24,634 bases of DNA from Pseudomonadota bacterium (GCA_023416575.1 JAEZHL010000094.1:1-24634); one strand, 5' to 3'. Positions 15,350-23,216 are shown, counted from the first letter of the stretch. Program-made: numbers and translations. The notes: generated from the sequence alone by a model not told the origin.

Positions 15350-16816
15350 GTGGGCCTGCAACGCTACAGCGAACACAACAGTTCGGAGCGTGGAGTTTTG
15401 CAGGCCTTGCAATACGGGCTGCCTGTTGCACTGAGGCTGCCCCTGGCCGCCGCGGCGATGATATTCGTGGCGGCCGTCACATCGACCCAGACAGCAATGT
15501 TCTTCATGGGAGCGCAAGCAGAGCGGCAGGTCGAGACGCTCGGGCAGGTCTATCTCGACGGGCTCACCGCGGCACTCTTCCACCATGTTTCCCAAGGCGA
15601 TCGCTCGAGTGTCGAGCAGGTTTTTCATCGGGCGCTGGAGTTTCACGAGGGGGTCATCGACCGCCGGCTCGTTCTTCTCAGCCCCGCGCAAGAAGCAGTC
15701 GTCGACGTCAAACGGTCAGGCGTGGCAGATGATTCGCGCATACCTTCGCAAGTCGGCGCGACGGACACCGGTGTTATCCATCAAGGCGAAGGAAACATCT
15801 GGATCTGGCGTAGACTCGATCATCCCGCGGCACTGCATTGGGTCGTCGCGGCGAAGCTCGACATATCCTCCTTCGAGGAAGGCCGCGGACTGCTGCGCTG
15901 GTTCCTTCTGTCATTCGACCTCGCCTTCAGCGGCATTTGTGCTGTCATTGGCTTCTTCATGGTCAGCCGTATCCAGAAGCCCGTGACGACCGTTGCGCAG
16001 CACCTTTACGAGGCAGCGCTCGGCATCCTTCGCCCGATAGATGAAGCGGAGATTCCAGCAGGGGACCGCCAGGCCGCCCGCATGTTCCACGCTTTCAACA
16101 CGATGGCCCGTGCGACCCACGAGCGCGAGGGCCTGCTGTCCCACCTGGCGGATCAGGATCGCAATGCGGTCCTTGGCCGTCTTGTGGCGACGATCGCTCA
16201 TGAAGTACGCAACCCGCTTGGAGGAATGCGCGCGGCGATCAGCACGCTCAGGCGTTTCGGTGATCGGGCAGACACCCGGAGCGAGGCTGTGGAATTCCTC
16301 GATCGCGGCGTGCGAACCCTTGAAGGGGTCGTCACTGCGACGCTGGAGAGCTATCGCGCGCGTCCCGCCTGGCGGCGCCTTTCGCGGAAAGACTTCGAGG
16401 ATCTTCGTTTGCTGGTCGAAGCAGACGGGCGCGCGCGCGGTGTCGCGGTGCTCGTCGATGTCGATATGGAGGACGAGGTCCCCGTCGCCGCACTCGAGGT
16501 CCGGCAAGTTTTGCTGAATCTGCTCCTCAACGCCGTACACGCATCGGCGGAGGGTGGGATCGTAAGGCTGAACGCGCGCGTTCTTGATGGCGAGCTGGTC
16601 GTGAACGTAAGAGATGCTGGAAAAGGGCTCAATCAGAGCATGGCGCGGTCCATCGAGGCAGGCGAAGGCGTTGCCGACGCGCAGGGCCTCGGCGTCTCCA
16701 TCGTCATTCGCCTGGTTGAGCGCCTGCAAGGACGCGTGGCCATCGAGGTCGAGCCAGGGTTAGGCACCAGCATCACACTGCATATCCCGTTGCAAAACGA
16801 TAAAGTGCCATCATGA
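15350..16816 (+). CDS. Membrane-bound sensor histidine kinase
   Basis: The 488-residue kinase starts with GTG 9 bases after the mrpG-usp stop; no clear Shine-Dalgarno is visible, so re-initiation is likely. Two membrane helices (about residues 26-46 and 183-205) flank a periplasmic sensor region of about 135 residues with no recognisable fold. A HAMP-like stretch follows (about 206-265), then the dimerisation/phosphoacceptor helix with His284 in IAHEVRNPLGGMRAA. The ATPase domain has N-box NLLLNAVHAS, G1 DAGKGL and G2 QGLGVSIV. The sequence style is that of NtrB/DctB-like kinases that pair with sigma-54 activators. The paired regulator overlaps it by four bases. The signal is unknown; cation stress, pH or membrane state is suggested by the mrp context. 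Confidence 0.93.
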   Translation: MGLQRYSEHNSSERGVLQALQYGLPVALRLPLAAAAMIFVAAVTSTQTAMFFMGAQAERQVETLGQVYLDGLTAALFHHVSQGDRSSVEQVFHRALEFHEGVIDRRLVLLSPAQEAVVDVKRSGVADDSRIPSQVGATDTGVIHQGEGNIWIWRRLDHPAALHWVVAAKLDISSFEEGRGLLRWFLLSFDLAFSGICAVIGFFMVSRIQKPVTTVAQHLYEAALGILRPIDEAEIPAGDRQAARMFHAFNTMARATHEREGLLSHLADQDRNAVLGRLVATIAHEVRNPLGGMRAAISTLRRFGDRADTRSEAVEFLDRGVRTLEGVVTATLESYRARPAWRRLSRKDFEDLRLLVEADGRARGVAVLVDVDMEDEVPVAALEVRQVLLNLLLNAVHASAEGGIVRLNARVLDGELVVNVRDAGKGLNQSMARSIEAGEGVADAQGLGVSIVIRLVERLQGRVAIEVEPGLGTSITLHIPLQNDKVPS

Positions 16817-18120
16817 CCGATGAAGCACGTATTCTGCTCATCGAAGACGACCCCATACTTGGCGGCGCGATTGCCCAGAGATTGAAGCTGGAGGGCTTCG
16901 ATGTCGTGTGGGCTCAGAGCTGCGCGGAGGCGTTGGCTGCTCTGAAGCGCAAGCGGCCCGGCTTCGTGCTTTCGGACATCGTACTCCCTGACGGCTCGGG
17001 CGAGGATCTCTACCGCGGCGCGCAACCCTATCTCGGCGACACGCCGATACTGTTCGCCACTGCGTTCGGGGAAATCGATCAGGCGGTACGTCTGATCAAG
17101 GCTGGCGCAGACGACTATCTCACGAAACCCTATGACATCGACGATTTGGTCGAGCGCATCCGCCAACGCATTGCGGGCCGGGACAAGCCGCCGAATTCTG
17201 GCGCGATCGATTTCGCGCTTTCCCCAGCGACTGAATTGGTCTCCGAGCAGTTGCGCCGCGTTGCCCGCACCGATCTCCCAGTTCTGATCACGGGGGAGAC
17301 TGGGACCGGCAAGGAAGTTGCCGCGCGCTATCTGCACGCTGTTTCAGCCAGATCCGCCGCGCCGTTCGTTGCCGTCAACTGCGGTGCGATCCCGCATGAT
17401 CTGCTGGAGAGCCAGTTCTTTGGCCATGAACGCGGCGCCTTCACCGGAGCTATGCAAGCGCATATCGGCTTCTTCGAGGAGACCGGCGAAGGGACCTTGT
17501 TTCTCGACGAGATCGGCGAGCTCGATTCGCAGCTGCAGACCGCGCTCTTGCGCGTTCTTCAGGATGGCTTTTTTCGTCCGGTCGGATCTCGAAAGGATCG
17601 CCGCTTCGCCGGACGCATCGTCGCCGCGACCAATGCGAACCTCGATAAATTGCGGAATGAGAAGCGATTTCGCGATGATCTCTACTATCGGCTTTCCGCA
17701 ATCGAAATCACCCTGCCGCCTTTGCGCGAGCGGATCGCGGAAATCGAGCCATTGGCGAAGCAATTCCTGCAGGAGGTTTCCAGCCGCACCAAACAGCCCC
17801 TCAGGAAAGTATCCGAGGAAGCAATGTCGGCGCTCATGCGCTATGACTGGCCGGGCAACATCCGCGAGTTGCGCAACCGGCTGGAACGCGCGAGCGTGTT
17901 CGCCACTGGCGATAGTCTCGAGCCCAGCGACATCTTCCCCGAAATCACCCTGGACAAACTAGGTCCTGCGACCCTGTCCGCGGCAAAGAGGCAAGCCGAG
18001 GCCGAGCAGATCGAGCGCGCTCTGGCGCTGTCGCAGGGCCGTGTGGGAGAGGCTGCCAAGCGACTGGGAATCTCACGAACGACTCTCTGGAAGCGCAGAG
18101 CAAAGCGCGAAGAAGACTGA
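16813..18120 (+). CDS. NtrC-family sigma-54-dependent response regulator
   Basis: The 435-residue regulator has a receiver domain (acidic pocket E11-D12-D13, phosphoacceptor Asp55 in VLSDIVLPDG, Lys105 in YLTKPYD). The AAA+ domain has Walker A GETGTGKE (161-168), the sigma-54 contact loop GAFTGA (208-213), Walker B LFLDE (229-233) and the arginine-bearing segment RFRDDLYYRL. A C-terminal Fis-type helix-turn-helix follows (GEAAKRLGISRTTLWKRR). All residues for phosphorylation, ATP hydrolysis and sigma-54 activation are present. ATG overlaps the kinase stop (ATGA). It is the last gene of the rightward run and converges on the DedA gene 81 bases on. Likely targets are the mrp operon itself or a distant regulon. 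No strong sigma-54 promoter was found in the window. Confidence 0.95.
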   Translation: MTDEARILLIEDDPILGGAIAQRLKLEGFDVVWAQSCAEALAALKRKRPGFVLSDIVLPDGSGEDLYRGAQPYLGDTPILFATAFGEIDQAVRLIKAGADDYLTKPYDIDDLVERIRQRIAGRDKPPNSGAIDFALSPATELVSEQLRRVARTDLPVLITGETGTGKEVAARYLHAVSARSAAPFVAVNCGAIPHDLLESQFFGHERGAFTGAMQAHIGFFEETGEGTLFLDEIGELDSQLQTALLRVLQDGFFRPVGSRKDRRFAGRIVAATNANLDKLRNEKRFRDDLYYRLSAIEITLPPLRERIAEIEPLAKQFLQEVSSRTKQPLRKVSEEAMSALMRYDWPGNIRELRNRLERASVFATGDSLEPSDIFPEITLDKLGPATLSAAKRQAEAEQIERALALSQGRVGEAAKRLGISRTTLWKRRAKREED

Positions 18121-18201
18121 TCAGAAGATGACCACCACTCTCGTGGCCTCTTTCGACTGAAGTGCCTTCAAGCGATCCGGGTGCGCCTGCTGGCCGGCCC
18201 C

Positions 18202-18792
18202 TCAGGCTCGCTCGATGGCGCGCTCCAGCCTCTTGCTGAGGACCCAGGAGAGGCCGAGGAAGACGACCAACAGCACGACCCCCAGTCCCGAAGACATATC
18301 CTTCATCGCCTTCTCAGAAAACTGGCCAAACGCGTAACCGGCGAAAACGACCGCGCAGGACCACAGGCCCGCCGCAACGAAATTGAGCACCAGGAAGGTG
18401 GACCAGGGCAGCGGTGACATCCCATAGGCGAACCCCGCAAAACCTCTGATTCCGTGCGGATAACGGTGGAGCAGGATCATCCAGACGCGGTGCTGGTTGG
18501 CAAGTTGGGTTGTAGTCTGGATCGCGCGCTGGAATCGGGGGAACGAGTTGAAGAAGCGCGTGCCAAATCGCCGCCCGATCCAGAAGCGGACCACATCGCC
18601 CGTGAAACTGCCGATCCAACAGACCGCAATCAGCGTACCCAGACTCAGCGCGCCCGCATGCGCTGCGTATCCGGCGAACAATGCCAGCAACAGGCTATGC
18701 GAGGCCGCATAGGTGAACATGAACGTGTAGGCAGCATTGCCGTGCTGGCTGATGAGGTCGAAAAACGAGCTGAGGTCAGTCGGGAACAGCAA
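18202..18792 (-). CDS. DedA-family membrane protein
   Basis: The 196-residue protein has about five hydrophobic segments in DedA/SNARE-associated (VTT) order. It has GDVVRFWIGRRFG, then the conserved segment LLHRYPHGIRGFAGFAYGMSP with the two arginines typical of the family (R..P..R), and a following NFVAAGLWS helix. The start must be the TTG at 18792 or later, because an in-frame stop lies 6 codons upstream, and TTG keeps the family's N-terminal helix. No good Shine-Dalgarno is present. The usual acidic PxPGE-type motif of the first re-entrant loop is not visible (the segment reads SHSLLLALFAG). DedA relatives scramble or flip lipids such as undecaprenyl phosphate or PE and support proton-motive-force homeostasis. 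The nearby Mrp genes may or may not be linked. It converges on the response regulator, with no clear terminator between. Confidence 0.85.
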   Translation of the reverse strand: MLFPTDLSSFFDLISQHGNAAYTFMFTYAASHSLLLALFAGYAAHAGALSLGTLIAVCWIGSFTGDVVRFWIGRRFGTRFFNSFPRFQRAIQTTTQLANQHRVWMILLHRYPHGIRGFAGFAYGMSPLPWSTFLVLNFVAAGLWSCAVVFAGYAFGQFSEKAMKDMSSGLGVVLLVVFLGLSWVLSKRLERAIERA

Positions 18793-18820
18793 GGTGGGGC
18801 ACCACGATTATGCGTTGTCT

Positions 18821-18835
18821 CCCCGATGATCGGGG
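18821..18835. promoter_or_regulatory. Small perfect dyad upstream of the DedA gene
   Basis: CCCCGA-TGA-TCGGGG is a 6-bp dyad with a 3-base centre, 29 bases upstream of the dedA-like TTG start. It may be an operator or a weak hairpin at the end of the TRAP transcript. No further evidence is visible. Confidence 0.3.
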
Positions 18836-18938
18836 TTCACCATGACCTGCTATCATTTGAACTCGCGAAGGCCAAGCGGTTGATTGGCAAGGCTTCGATC
18901 ACGAGTTCCACTCGCGGCTCCTCCTGGTGGCGGGCCGT

Positions 18939-18960
18939 CCAGGCCGGTAGTCCGGCCTGG
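18939..18960 (-). terminator. GC-rich hairpin downstream of dctM
   Basis: CCAGGCCGG (18939-18947) and CCGGCCTGG (18952-18960) form a perfect 9-bp stem with a 4-base loop, about 50 bases beyond the dctM stop in the direction of transcription. There is no T-run, so it is a candidate transcript end or 3' protector for the TRAP operon rather than a canonical intrinsic terminator. Confidence 0.5.
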
Positions 18961-19009
18961 GCACTGCTCTCTTTCAGCGCTGTGCGACGCGCATGCTCTT
19001 CTTAGGGCA

Positions 19010-20296
19010 TCACCGCAGCATGTTCGGTATCCAGAGCACGACTTCCGGGAAGAAGGTCAGGATGGCGAGAGTGATGAGGAGTGGTGGATAGAACGGCACC
19101 ATCCCTCGGAGAAGCCGCGTCATCGGCTCGCCCGTCATCTTTGCCAGCAGGAAGAGTGACAACCCGAACGGCGGCGTCACCGTGCCGAGCATGAGATTGA
19201 ACACGACGACGATGCCGAGGTGAATGGGGTCGACACCCGCTGCCACGACGGGCGGCGCGACGATCGGCACGAGCAGCAGCGTCGCGGTGGTCGAGTCAAC
19301 GAACATGCCCGCAATGAAGAAGATGACATTGACAATCACCAGCAGCACCAGCGGGTTGTCGGAAATGTCCTTGAACCAGGTGCTGAAGTGCTGCGGCACT
19401 TGCTCAACAGCAAGAATCCACCCGAACATGGCGGCCGCGCCGACAATGATGAGAACTGCCGCTGAGGTGCGCACCGTCTCCAAGGCCGCCGTTCTGATGA
19501 ACTCCAAGTTCATCTCGCGGTAGTAGAATGCCGCGATCAGCAGAATGTAGACGACGCAGACGGCGGATGCCTCGGTCGGGGTGAAGCTACCGGAAAGCAT
19601 GCCGCCGACGAGGACGAAGGGCGTGAGCAAGGCCGGGGCCGCGGGCCAGAACGCCGCCCAGAGTTCGCGCAGCGTCGGCCAGCGTGGGGAGCGTGGATAC
19701 CCACGCCGGATTCCCACCACCGCAACCGTGATCATGAGGGCAGCGACGCAGATCAGTGCTGGAACAATTCCGGCAACGAGCAACTGCAAGGCGGAGATCG
19801 ACGTCACGGCCGCATAGATGATGATCGGAATGGACGGCGGAAAGATCGGCCCGACGATGGCAGACGCACCCGTGACCGCCGCGGCGAAGGGCACCGGAAA
19901 GCCCTCGTTCTTCATGGCCTTGATCTCGATCCGGCCGATGCCGCCAACGTCGGCAAGTGCGGCGCCCGAGACGCCGGAGAAGATCAAGCTGCCGATGATG
20001 TTGACCTGTGCCAATCCCCCCGGCAGGCGCCCGCCCAGCGTTGTGGCGAAGCGGTAGATCCGGTCGGTGATGCCGGAAGCATTCATCAAGTTGCCGACGA
20101 AGATGAAGACCGGCACGGCAACGAGCGGAAACGAATCGAGCGCGTAGAGAACACGCTGGCCGATTGTCGCGAGCGGTATGTCTGCCCACCAGATGTAGGC
20201 GAGTGATGGGATCAGAATCGCGAAAACGACCGGAACGCCCACCACGAACAGGACGAAGAAGCCGACAAGTACGGCGAGGCCGAGATCCATGGACAA
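19010..20296 (-). CDS. dctM: TRAP transporter large permease subunit (DctM family)
   Basis: The 428-residue protein has the usual length and about 12 membrane segments. Typical blocks are GVSGAALADVGGIGRIEIKAM (near residue 112), AAVTGASAIVGPIFPPSIPIIIYA (near residue 138) and SGSFTPTEASAVCVVY (near residue 229). The C-terminal half has FVDSTTATLLLVPIVAPPVVAAG followed by GTVTPPFGLSLF, both standard for DctM. It carries out Na+-driven uptake of the solute delivered by the DctP protein. It lies 114 bases after dctQ, a gap holding two hairpins. The gene name marks the family; the substrate is unknown. Confidence 0.94.
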   Translation of the reverse strand: MSMDLGLAVLVGFFVLFVVGVPVVFAILIPSLAYIWWADIPLATIGQRVLYALDSFPLVAVPVFIFVGNLMNASGITDRIYRFATTLGGRLPGGLAQVNIIGSLIFSGVSGAALADVGGIGRIEIKAMKNEGFPVPFAAAVTGASAIVGPIFPPSIPIIIYAAVTSISALQLLVAGIVPALICVAALMITVAVVGIRRGYPRSPRWPTLRELWAAFWPAAPALLTPFVLVGGMLSGSFTPTEASAVCVVYILLIAAFYYREMNLEFIRTAALETVRTSAAVLIIVGAAAMFGWILAVEQVPQHFSTWFKDISDNPLVLLVIVNVIFFIAGMFVDSTTATLLLVPIVAPPVVAAGVDPIHLGIVVVFNLMLGTVTPPFGLSLFLLAKMTGEPMTRLLRGMVPFYPPLLITLAILTFFPEVVLWIPNMLR

Positions 20297-20317
20297 GTCT
20301 CAATTGGTTGATGCAGT

Positions 20318-20351
20318 GGTTCGCCGGTCATCTTGTGCGCGCCGGCGAACC
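20318..20351 (-). promoter_or_regulatory. Stem-loop in the dctQ-dctM intercistronic gap
   Basis: GGTTCGCCGG (20318-20327) and CCGGCGAACC (20342-20351) form a perfect 10-bp stem around a 14-base loop, 21 bases before the dctM start. A second 7-bp stem (CGATCGC 20403-20409, GCGATCG 20415-20421) spans the dctQ stop codon. They may stabilise or process the polycistronic mRNA. The structure is seen; the role is inferred. Confidence 0.5.
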
Positions 20352-20410
20352 TCTCGGTGTAATCTGATGCGTGCTTCTCGGGCCCGGCGTTTCCGCCTTG
20401 GCCGATCGCA

Positions 20411-20899
20411 CTAGGCGATCGTGGCCCCGCCCCCCGTCGGCGGCTCGTCCCGCCGAACAGCGAACCACAGGTAGCCAAGGGCGGCAGCGCCGAATCCGAT
20501 CAGCATCGGCGAGGCGAAAAGCCAGAAGGGAATGTCGAGCGTCGGCGTTCGGGTGCCGAAGTTGCGGATGACCGACAGCACGCCAGCCCAGACGATAGCA
20601 GCCAGGGCTAGGCCGCAAAGCAACAGCGTGAGACGCTCCAGACCTCGCCGGAGCAGGCCCGGCAAGTAGTCGACGAATTCGCTGAGCCGGATCTGCTCGT
20701 TGGTTGAAATAAGCAGCGGCGTGCCGAGGAACACCAGAATGATCAGTCCCCAGCGGGTCGCCTCCTCCAGACCGATCAGCGGGTTGGCGAATGCGTCACG
20801 CAGGATGACCTGCAGCACCGGAAGAATCACGAGTGCCGCGAGCGACAGCACACAGGCCGTTGCCAGACCGAGCTCGATGGCTCGCCAGACTCTGTTCAT
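20411..20899 (-). CDS. dctQ: TRAP transporter small permease subunit (DctQ family)
   Basis: The 162-residue protein has four membrane helices in the DctQ pattern. It opens with MNRVWRAIELGLATACV, and a central block reads ANPLIGLEEATRWGLIILVFLGTPLLISTNEQIRLSEFVD, with the family's E-x5-L-I-x-L-V-F-x-G segment. The frame could start 8 codons earlier at a GTG. The ATG at 20899, with GGGGA about 8 bases upstream, is preferred because it gives the normal N terminus. It pairs with DctM in the membrane. A 163-base gap with a stem-loop separates it from dctP. Confidence 0.9.
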   Translation of the reverse strand: MNRVWRAIELGLATACVLSLAALVILPVLQVILRDAFANPLIGLEEATRWGLIILVFLGTPLLISTNEQIRLSEFVDYLPGLLRRGLERLTLLLCGLALAAIVWAGVLSVIRNFGTRTPTLDIPFWLFASPMLIGFGAAALGYLWFAVRRDEPPTGGGATIA

Positions 20900-21030
20900 T
20901 GGAAAATTCCCCACACGCCCCACCCCGGCCGGCGTTCGAACGCTCCCCGGGACAGCCGAGGAGCGCTGAAGCGCTGTTCCGGCGCGTGAGCAATGGCGCT
21001 CATTTCATGCCAGTCGCGCAGACCGATGGC

Positions 21031-21054
21031 GTGGCTTCCACATTCGGAAGCCGC
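21031..21054 (-). terminator. Stem-loop immediately after dctP
   Basis: GGCTTCC (21033-21039) and GGAAGCC (21046-21052) are perfect complements around a 6-base loop; one G-T and one G-C pair extend the stem. It starts 8 bases after the dctP stop and lacks a T-run. It is placed like the hairpin after the ABC binding-protein gene at 4912-4942, which suggests a device that raises binding-protein mRNA over permease mRNA. Confidence 0.5.
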
Positions 21055-21062
21055 GAGCCGGT

Positions 21063-22061
21063 TCATTCCTGGATCTCGGAGATCCGCTTCAGGTATGGCT
21101 CCCAGTGGGGGAAGTCGGCCCGAATCTGCTTGCCGACAGCTTCGCGAAAGGCCTTGACGTCGAGCCCGCTGCTCTCGTCGATGATCGTGACGCCGTTCTT
21201 CTTCAGGAACTCGATCTCGCCAGCCGCTGCATCCTTCGCCCACTGCAGTGAACGCTTGCTCATCTCATCGAAGGCTTCCTGGACGAGCTTGCGATCGGCA
21301 TCGGGGATCGACTGCCAGGCCTTCTCGTTGATGAACACCGCCAACACCGACTGCATGTGACTGGTCAGTGAAATGAACTTGTTCGCCTCATACATCCGCT
21401 GCGCGATGATGTTGTTGAGCGGGTTCTCCTGCCCCTCGACGAGCCCGGTCATCAGCGCCGGCATGATCTCCGAGATCTCGACAGGGGTTGGAATGGCGCC
21501 CATGCCTTTGATCATCGAGTTCCACAGCGGAATGGGCACGGCCCGGAACTTCTTCCCCTGCATGTCGGCGGGTGACTTCACGGCATAGCGGGCGGAGAGC
21601 TCACGCGAGCCGCGGTAGAAGCTGGCGACGACGCGGACGCCACCCTTCTCGATCAACTTCTTGTTGATTTCGGCGAGAACGGGGGAGGTCGCCTCCGAGG
21701 TTGCGCGCATCGCATGCTCGGGCGAGCGGTAGGCGTACGGTGCGTTGAAGACCGCGACGTCCTTCTCGATCCGGTCGAGCGAGGAAAACTCGTGATGGCC
21801 AATCTGGATCGAGTTGATCCGGATGCCATCGATCATCTCAGACAGATTGCCGAGCTGAGAACCCGGAAACACGCGGAACTCGACCCGGCCCTGGGTCTTC
21901 TCGGTGACGAGGGCCGCAAGTTCGGTGGCGTAGCGGGTCTGCGATTCCTTATCCGCGCCGACGTGCGCGTAGCGAAGGACGATCTTCTGCTGAGCGAAAG
22001 CCGGCACAGAAACCAGCATAGCAGCGGCTGCGAGCGCGACGGCGCCCACGAGTCGTTTCAT
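21063..22061 (-). CDS. dctP: TRAP transporter periplasmic solute-binding protein (DctP family)
   Basis: The 332-residue precursor has a clear signal peptide (MKRLVGAVALAAAAMLVSVPAFA, likely cleavage after residue 23). The mature protein starts KIVLRYAHVG. It includes GSQLGNLSEMIDGIRINSIQIG, the conserved carboxylate-binding Arg173 in GKKFRAVPIPLW, and the family motif GLVEGQENPLNNI. The ligand is probably an organic acid, as for most TRAP systems, but it cannot be named. ATG lies after a GGGAGG-type tract (upstream bases read TTGGGAGGAAAATT). It is the first gene of a leftward operon with dctQ and dctM, and is divergent from the outer-membrane protein gene at 22305. Confidence 0.94.
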   Translation of the reverse strand: MKRLVGAVALAAAAMLVSVPAFAQQKIVLRYAHVGADKESQTRYATELAALVTEKTQGRVEFRVFPGSQLGNLSEMIDGIRINSIQIGHHEFSSLDRIEKDVAVFNAPYAYRSPEHAMRATSEATSPVLAEINKKLIEKGGVRVVASFYRGSRELSARYAVKSPADMQGKKFRAVPIPLWNSMIKGMGAIPTPVEISEIMPALMTGLVEGQENPLNNIIAQRMYEANKFISLTSHMQSVLAVFINEKAWQSIPDADRKLVQEAFDEMSKRSLQWAKDAAAGEIEFLKKNGVTIIDESSGLDVKAFREAVGKQIRADFPHWEPYLKRISEIQE

Positions 22062-22304
22062 AATTTTCCTCCCAATGTCGGATGGGGATTAGTCCCCCTG
22101 TCTCGCAGACTGAGACATCAGGAAGCTGATTGCAACACACTTTGTCGAGGCCGAGCCGCCGCCCCGATCACGGCAGCAAGGTTGCACGCGGAAATAGCCG
22201 CCGTCGCCCGTTTCGGTCGGGCTGCAGCACCGCCAAGCCCGAGCTCAAGGTTAGATTAACCATTGGCGGGCCTATGGTTAGCTAGGTAACATCAGAGGAG
22301 TACA
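22062..22304. promoter_or_regulatory. Divergent control region between dctP and the first outer-membrane protein gene
   Basis: These 243 bases hold two small dyads close to dctP: GGGGA-TTAG-TCCCC at 22084-22097 and TGTCTC-N7-GAGACA at 22099-22117. The second has the size and spacing of an operator for a dimeric regulator. Near the other gene lies the inverted TAACCAT pair described separately. No regulator gene is adjacent to the TRAP operon. Confidence 0.45.
22256..22280 (+). promoter_or_regulatory. Inverted pair of CtrA-type half-sites upstream of the outer-membrane protein gene
   Basis: TTAACCAT at 22256-22263 is an exact CtrA half-site. The inverse ATGGTTA lies at 22274-22280, making a 7-bp inverted repeat with a 10-base centre, 24-48 bases before the ATG. 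CtrA is the master cell-cycle regulator of Alphaproteobacteria and is known to affect outer-membrane protein levels in Brucella. The match is seen; binding is inferred. Confidence 0.5.
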
Positions 22305-23021
22305 ATGAGAATCCTGCTATCAACGCTGGCACTCACAGCTTGCGCAAACCTCGCTCATGCAGCCGACCCTGGCGGGCCGTATGGTACCTTGAAGGATGAG
22401 CCGGTGGCCGCTGCCCCGTTCAATTGGGCCGGGCTTTACGTTGGCGCCCATGGCGGATGGGCTCGCGCCGACTTCGACTTCCACACTGCTGTGACGACGG
22501 CACCCGACCAGGAGAGCAAGAGCGCTTTCGGTGGAGCGCAAATCGGGCTCAACTCCCAGCGCGGCAACGTGGTGGTAGGTCTCGAGGCCGACGTGTCGTT
22601 CGGCGACCTGACGGACAAGGTCAAGGACGGGAAATACATCACCCAGGACACGGAAGTTAACGCATTCGGGTCTGCGAGAGTTCGCCTCGGCTATGCCTTC
22701 GACCGCTTCTTGCCTTATGTCACAGGCGGTCTGGGATGGGCAGACGTAACCGCTGGAGAGAACTGCCCTCCCGGAGCGCAGGGGGGCCATTGTAAAAAAG
22801 TCGGCGCCTTTCGCGCGGAGGACACTCAGACCTACTTCGGCTGGACGCTTGGGGCAGGCCTCGAACTTGCCATCAGCCAGAATTTGTCGATGAAGGCCGA
22901 GTACCTGTACGCCGACCTGGGTTCCGAGTTCTTCGACCTCAGCCCAAAGGCGACTCCTCGCGCACCAGATCTAGAGATAAGTATCGCCAAGATTGGAGTG
23001 AACTACAAGTTCAGCCACTAG
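22305..23021 (+). CDS. Outer-membrane beta-barrel protein (Omp25/Omp31-like porin family)
   Basis: The 238-residue precursor has a signal peptide with likely cleavage after residue 19 (AHA-ADP). The mature start contains FNWAGLYVGAHGGW, the signature of short eight-strand barrels of Hyphomicrobiales. Repeated amphipathic strands follow: GGAQIGLNSQRGNVVVGLEADVS, GSARVRLGYAFDRFLPYVTGG, TLGAGLELAISQNLSMKAEYLYADLG, and a final strand VNYKFSH. The ATG is preceded by AGAGGAG. An LTAC segment at residues 10-13 matches a lipobox, but the hydrophobic stretch before Cys13 is very short, so type I cleavage is favoured. A paralogue follows at 23578. The likely role is membrane integrity; transport is not implied. 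Confidence 0.9.
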   Translation: MRILLSTLALTACANLAHAADPGGPYGTLKDEPVAAAPFNWAGLYVGAHGGWARADFDFHTAVTTAPDQESKSAFGGAQIGLNSQRGNVVVGLEADVSFGDLTDKVKDGKYITQDTEVNAFGSARVRLGYAFDRFLPYVTGGLGWADVTAGENCPPGAQGGHCKKVGAFRAEDTQTYFGWTLGAGLELAISQNLSMKAEYLYADLGSEFFDLSPKATPRAPDLEISIAKIGVNYKFSH

Positions 23022-23045
23022 ACATCGCGATACCAAGTCTATTCT

Positions 23046-23068
23046 CCGGCCGAGTTCTGCTCGGCCGG
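23046..23068 (+). terminator. Hairpin after the first outer-membrane protein gene
   Basis: CCGGCCGAG (23046-23054) and CTCGGCCGG (23060-23068) form a perfect 9-bp GC-rich stem with a 5-base TTCTG loop, 24 bases after the stop codon. The downstream bases (TATCATTC) are only weakly T-rich, but the position between this gene and the oppositely oriented tRNA fits transcript termination. Confidence 0.65.
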
Positions 23069-23141
23069 TATCATTCACGGGAGGCGCGCGCCCGCAACGA
23101 ACTTCCGGCTCCGCGGCCAGTCGACTAGGAATCGGGAGGGA

Positions 23142-23216
23142 TGGTGGGCGGTGAGAGGGTCGAACTCCCGACATCCTCGGTGTAAACGAGGCGCTCTACC
23201 GCTGAGCTAACCGCCC
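23142..23216 (-). tRNA. tRNA-Val (anticodon TAC)
   Basis: Read on the - strand, the cloverleaf is complete. The acceptor stem GGGCGGT pairs with ACCGCCC. The D-arm is GCTC...GAGC. The anticodon stem CCTCG/CGAGG holds loop TTTACAC with anticodon TAC (plus-strand positions 23182-23184). The T-arm GGGAG-TTCGACC-CTCTC follows, and the discriminator is A. The CCA end is encoded (23142-23144). It reads GTA and related valine codons. It lies between two paralogous outer-membrane protein genes. No nearby integrase or duplicated 3' end suggests use as an attachment site. Confidence 0.97.

Noticed and set aside
18121..18201. Bidirectional terminator between the response regulator and the DedA gene
   Set aside because: Only 4-5 bp stems (CCAC-TCTC-GTGG and TGAAG-TGC-CTTCA) without T-runs were found; this is too weak to call.
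23142..23216. tRNA-Val as an attachment site of a genomic island
   Set aside because: No integrase gene and no repeat of the tRNA 3' end were seen in the window.
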